Shown piece after piece: positions 43,330 through 46,348 of a stretch of DNA of 46,348 nucleotides (its first letter is position 1; every line of letters begins with the position of its first letter). The DNA is from an uncultured Clostridia bacterium (GTDB taxonomy: Bacteria; Bacillota; Clostridia; Lachnospirales; CAG-274). The stretch is from positions 1 through 46,348 of the forward strand of contig CATLIG010000017.1 in NCBI GenBank assembly GCA_949948985.1, in the 5' to 3' direction. A program made the translations under genes and the position numbers. The notes under the pieces are model-generated. The model was not told where the DNA came from. It did not search any database and saw only the letters and a program-made list of their open reading frames with translations.

Positions 43330-44589
43330 TCATTTTATGCCTATATCTTTTCTAAAGTGTACACTGTCAAATTTAACAAGTTTAACTCCTTCATAAGCTT
43401 TTTTTATAGCCTCGTCAAGATTTTTTCCAATACCTGTAATACCTAACACTCTTCCGCCGTTCGTAATAAATTTACCATCTTTATTGGCAGTACCAGCATG
43501 ATATACAAATATATCGTCTTTATTAGTACACTCTTCAATTCCCTCAATAACAAAACCTTTTTGATAACTTTCAGGATATCCTCCTGATGCCAAAATCACG
43601 CAAGCCGCCGCGTTATCTTTCCATTTCACATCAATATTATCAAGATTTCCGTCAACACACGCTTCAAATATTTCAAGTAAATCTGAATCAAGTCTTGGCA
43701 AAATAACCTGAGTTTCTGGGTCTCCGAATCTTGCGTTATATTCAATAACTTTTGGACCCTCTTGCGTAATCATAAGACCAAAATAAATAATGCCTTTAAA
43801 TTCTCTTCCTTCTTTTTTAAGAGCGCTGACGGTAGGCTTAAATATTTTTTCCATACATATATTAGCAATTTCATCAGTATAAATTCTGCTTGGCGAAAAC
43901 GTACCCATACCGCCTGTATTAAGTCCTTTATCCCCGTCAAAAGCTCTTTTATGGTCTTGAGCGGAAACCATAGGAACAACAGTTGTTCCATCGCAAAAAG
44001 ATAAAACTGAAACTTCCGGTCCTGTAAGAAATTCCTCAATAACAACCTTGCTGCCGGAATCCCCGAATTTTTTATCAATCATAATTTGTCTAAGACCTGC
44101 TTCCGCCTCAGAAAGATTATTGCATATAAGCACACCTTTACCTAAAGCAAGCCCATCAGCCTTAATAACAACAGGAAATTTATTTTCTTTTACATAAGAG
44201 TAAGCTTCATCAAAATTATTAAAAGTTTTATATTTAGCTGTAGGAATATTATATTTTTTCATAAGCTCTTTTGAAAAAGCCTTACTTCCCTCAATAATAG
44301 CGGCATTTTTTCTTGGTCCAAAAATTCTGAGACCATTATTTTCAAATTCATCGACAATTCCCATAACAAGAGGGTCATCCATTCCCACAACAGTAAAATC
44401 TACATTATGTTCTTTAGCGAAATCCAATAAAGCTTTAATATCTGTAGCTCTAATATTAACACATTCCGCATCCTGTGAAATACCTGCATTTCCAGGAGCA
44501 CAGTAAATTTTATCAATTTTAGAGGATTCTTTGAGCTTCAATACAATAGCGTGTTCTCTCCCGCCGCTGCCGACAACTAAAACTTTCAT
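43330..44589 (-). CDS. purD: Phosphoribosylamine-glycine ligase PurD
   Basis: 419 aa. The second step of de novo purine synthesis: joins phosphoribosylamine and glycine with ATP to give GAR. It shows the N-terminal LVVGSGGREHAI, the ATP-grasp core (PVVIKADGLALGKGVLI, then HKRAFDGDKGLNTGGMGTFSP) and the metal/ATP site YNARFGDPETQVILPRL. Its start codon overlaps the purN stop by one base (TAATG). AGGAGAG lies upstream. Confidence 0.98.
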   Translation of the reverse strand: MKVLVVGSGGREHAIVLKLKESSKIDKIYCAPGNAGISQDAECVNIRATDIKALLDFAKEHNVDFTVVGMDDPLVMGIVDEFENNGLRIFGPRKNAAIIEGSKAFSKELMKKYNIPTAKYKTFNNFDEAYSYVKENKFPVVIKADGLALGKGVLICNNLSEAEAGLRQIMIDKKFGDSGSKVVIEEFLTGPEVSVLSFCDGTTVVPMVSAQDHKRAFDGDKGLNTGGMGTFSPSRIYTDEIANICMEKIFKPTVSALKKEGREFKGIIYFGLMITQEGPKVIEYNARFGDPETQVILPRLDSDLLEIFEACVDGNLDNIDVKWKDNAAACVILASGGYPESYQKGFVIEGIEECTNKDDIFVYHAGTANKDGKFITNGGRVLGITGIGKNLDEAIKKAYEGVKLVKFDSVHFRKDIGIK

Positions 44590-45212
44590 TAATCCACTCT
44601 CCTAACAATGTTATTTTCAACAACAAGCTTTCCCTTTGCGAACAAATCAACAGCTTCAGGAAGAATAATCCATTCAGCCTGTTCCATAACTCTTTTCTGT
44701 AAAATTTCAGGCGTATCCCCATCCTTTACTTCAACAGCTTTTTGAATAATGATAGGACCTGTATCAGCTCCCGAAGCAACAAAATGAACAGTGGCCCCCG
44801 TAACCTTAACGCCCTTTTCGAGAGCAGCCTTATGAACTTTAATACCATAAAATCCTGATCCGCAGAAAGAAGGTATAAGAGACGGATGAATATTAATAAT
44901 TTTATTTTTAAAAGCATCTGTAAACCTGCCGCTCAAAACAATCATAAAACCGGCAAAAATAATAAGTCCGACATTTCTCGACTTAAAGTGCTCAATTAAA
45001 GTATCCTCATATTTCTCAAAAGAATCGAACTGTTTTTTTGAAATCCACAAAGTCTCAATATTATATTTTTTAGCTCGTTCAAGTGCGTAAGCGTCCTTTT
45101 TACTACTAACAACCGTAACAATCTCAGCATTGATTTTTCCTGCCTCAATAGCGTCAATCACAGCTTGCAGATTAGTGCCTCCGCCTGAAACAAGAACACC
45201 TATTTTAAGCAT
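44589..45212 (-). CDS. purN: Phosphoribosylglycinamide formyltransferase PurN
   Basis: 207 aa. Transfers a formyl group from 10-formyl-THF to GAR. It shows [16 protein letters not shown] at the phosphate site and [50 protein letters not shown] with the catalytic His and Asp of the family; the FCGSGFYG loop is a variant common in Firmicutes. Its start lies inside the end of purM (13-base overlap), with GGAGAAGGA upstream. Confidence 0.98.
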   Translation of the reverse strand: MLKIGVLVSGGGTNLQAVIDAIEAGKINAEIVTVVSSKKDAYALERAKKYNIETLWISKKQFDSFEKYEDTLIEHFKSRNVGLIIFAGFMIVLSGRFTDAFKNKIINIHPSLIPSFCGSGFYGIKVHKAALEKGVKVTGATVHFVASGADTGPIIIQKAVEVKDGDTPEILQKRVMEQAEWIILPEAVDLFAKGKLVVENNIVRRVD

Positions 45213-46225
45213 ATATCAATTCCTTCTCCTTTAACGGTTTTCCCGATTATGTAAGCTTGTTCTCCTTGCTTATCAAGAATTTCAAGAGTTTTCTCGGCGT
45301 CGTTTTTGTCAACAGCCAAAACCATGCCGATACCCATATTAAAAGTATTATACATGGACATTCTTTCAATCTTTCCCTTTTCCTGTAAAATATCAAACAC
45401 ACGCAAAACAGACCATGTACCCTCGTCAATCACAGCCTTAATTCCTTTGGGAAGCATTCTGGGAATATTTTCGATAAATCCGCCTCCCGTAATATGACTT
45501 ATTCCTTTTACATTAATATTTTTAATAAGCTCAAGAATAGATTTAACATAAATTTTTGTAGGAATTAAAAGAGCCTCTCCCAAAGTCATACCAAGTTCGT
45601 CAATATATTGTCCTACATTTTTTTCAGAAATATCAAAAACTTTTCTAACAAGTGAATAGCCATTTGAATGTATACCGCTTGATGCTATACCTATAAGTAT
45701 GTCACCGTCATCAATCTTACTTCCGTCAATTACATTAGCGTTATCAAGAATACCAACGGTAAATCCCGCAAGATCGTACTCATCATTATTATAAAATCCC
45801 GGCATTTCAGCGGTTTCCCCGCCTATAAGAGAAATTCCCGCCTGTCTACACCCTTCAGAAACACCTTTTACAATAAGAGCTGTTTTTTCCGGAAAATTTT
45901 TTCCGCAGGCAATATAATCAAGAAAAAACAAAGGTTCAGCGCCGCTGCACACAACATCATTTACACACATAGCTACAGCGTCAATACCAATTGTATCATG
46001 TTTATCCATAATAAAGGCAAGCTTAAGTTTAGTTCCAACACCGTCTGTGCCGGAAACAAGAACAGGTTCTTTCATATTTTTAGCTTTCTCAATAGAAAAA
46101 AGCCCGCCGAAACCGCCTAACTCTGTCAAAACTTCTTTTCTAAAAGTACTTTTTACGTGTTCTTTCATAAGCTCAACAGACTTATAACCCGCTTCGACAT
46201 CAACTCCGGCTGATTTATAATCCAT
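45200..46225 (-). CDS. purM: Phosphoribosylformylglycinamidine cyclo-ligase PurM
   Basis: 341 aa. Forms AIR from FGAM with ATP. Family motifs are [72 protein letters not shown] and [17 protein letters not shown]. The ATG at 46225 ([18 protein letters not shown]) has GGGAGG with 8-base spacing, so it is preferred over the in-frame GTG at 46234. It heads a purM-purN-purD unit; purH, often between purN and purD, is absent here. Confidence 0.98.
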   Translation of the reverse strand: MDYKSAGVDVEAGYKSVELMKEHVKSTFRKEVLTELGGFGGLFSIEKAKNMKEPVLVSGTDGVGTKLKLAFIMDKHDTIGIDAVAMCVNDVVCSGAEPLFFLDYIACGKNFPEKTALIVKGVSEGCRQAGISLIGGETAEMPGFYNNDEYDLAGFTVGILDNANVIDGSKIDDGDILIGIASSGIHSNGYSLVRKVFDISEKNVGQYIDELGMTLGEALLIPTKIYVKSILELIKNINVKGISHITGGGFIENIPRMLPKGIKAVIDEGTWSVLRVFDILQEKGKIERMSMYNTFNMGIGMVLAVDKNDAEKTLEILDKQGEQAYIIGKTVKGEGIDICLK

Positions 46226-46300
46226 TATTGACACCTCCCTGAAAAATTACTATATATTATATACTTATACTATATTATAAATATCACGACCAAATTAAAC

Positions 46301-46329
46301 ATAAAATCATAGCAAAAAACAGTTGTCAA
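46301..46329 (-). promoter_or_regulatory. Sigma-A-like promoter of purM-purN-purD
   Basis: On the minus strand: perfect TTGACA (46324-46329), a 17-base spacer, then TTTTAT (46301-46306) preceded by TGA as an extended -10. The predicted leader is about 70 bases. I see neither a purine riboswitch nor a PurR-box pair in the visible leader. Confidence 0.55.
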
Positions 46330-46348
46330 ATACATATATCTTTATATC

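Overview
The window looks like a chromosomal segment of a low-GC, flagellated member of the Clostridia (Firmicutes). This rests on an AT-rich composition, strong GGAGG-type ribosome binding sites, several TTG starts, the dgt-dnaG-rpoD-trmK order, and a Gram-positive type fla/che operon containing fliY, flbD, fapA, cheD and fliA. I can only place it by gene content; a Lachnospiraceae-like genus is an inference. Every gene I accept lies on the minus strand, so transcription runs from high to low coordinates.

Layout, in transcription order. 46348-43330: purM-purN-purD, three overlapping purine biosynthesis genes behind a TTGACA promoter. 43247-12664: a roughly 30.6 kb flagellar supercluster. It encodes rod and basal body (flgB, flgC, fliE, fliF), C-ring and export ATPase (fliG, fliH, fliI, fliJ), a MotE-like protein, hook assembly (fliK, flgD, a TIGR02530-type protein, flgE), flbD, the stator (motA, motB), two tandem fliL genes (the second frameshifted), switch and chemotaxis response (fliM, fliY, cheY), the export gate (fliO, fliP, fliQ, fliR, flhB, flhA), placement control (flhF, flhG), a PilZ protein, cheD, a small membrane protein, the motility sigma factor fliA, fapA and three poorly characterised tail genes. 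A long hairpin with a following T-tract closes the operon. Good sigma-A-like promoters precede flgB, flbD-motAB and flhA, so the cluster is probably read as at least three nested units.

12663-11861 is a non-coding stretch with a nested, terminal-inverted-repeat element. 11860-6028 holds uvrB, uvrA, a 96-residue orphan and a formate/nitrite-type channel. 5904-5029 is a YitT-family membrane protein. 5015-4782 is a second inverted-repeat element, sitting just before the ribosome binding site of dgt. 4758-564 carries dgt, dnaG and rpoD with a terminator, and the window ends inside trmK.

Most of the window is canonical. The parts most worth checking are the two TA-flanked inverted-repeat elements with structured cores, the frameshifted second fliL, a consensus promoter embedded in an inverted repeat before flbD-motAB, a FlgD with four tandem C-terminal modules, and the absence of cheA, cheB, cheC, cheR and cheW from an operon that keeps cheY, cheD and fliY. 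I see no phage, CRISPR array, tRNA or rRNA.
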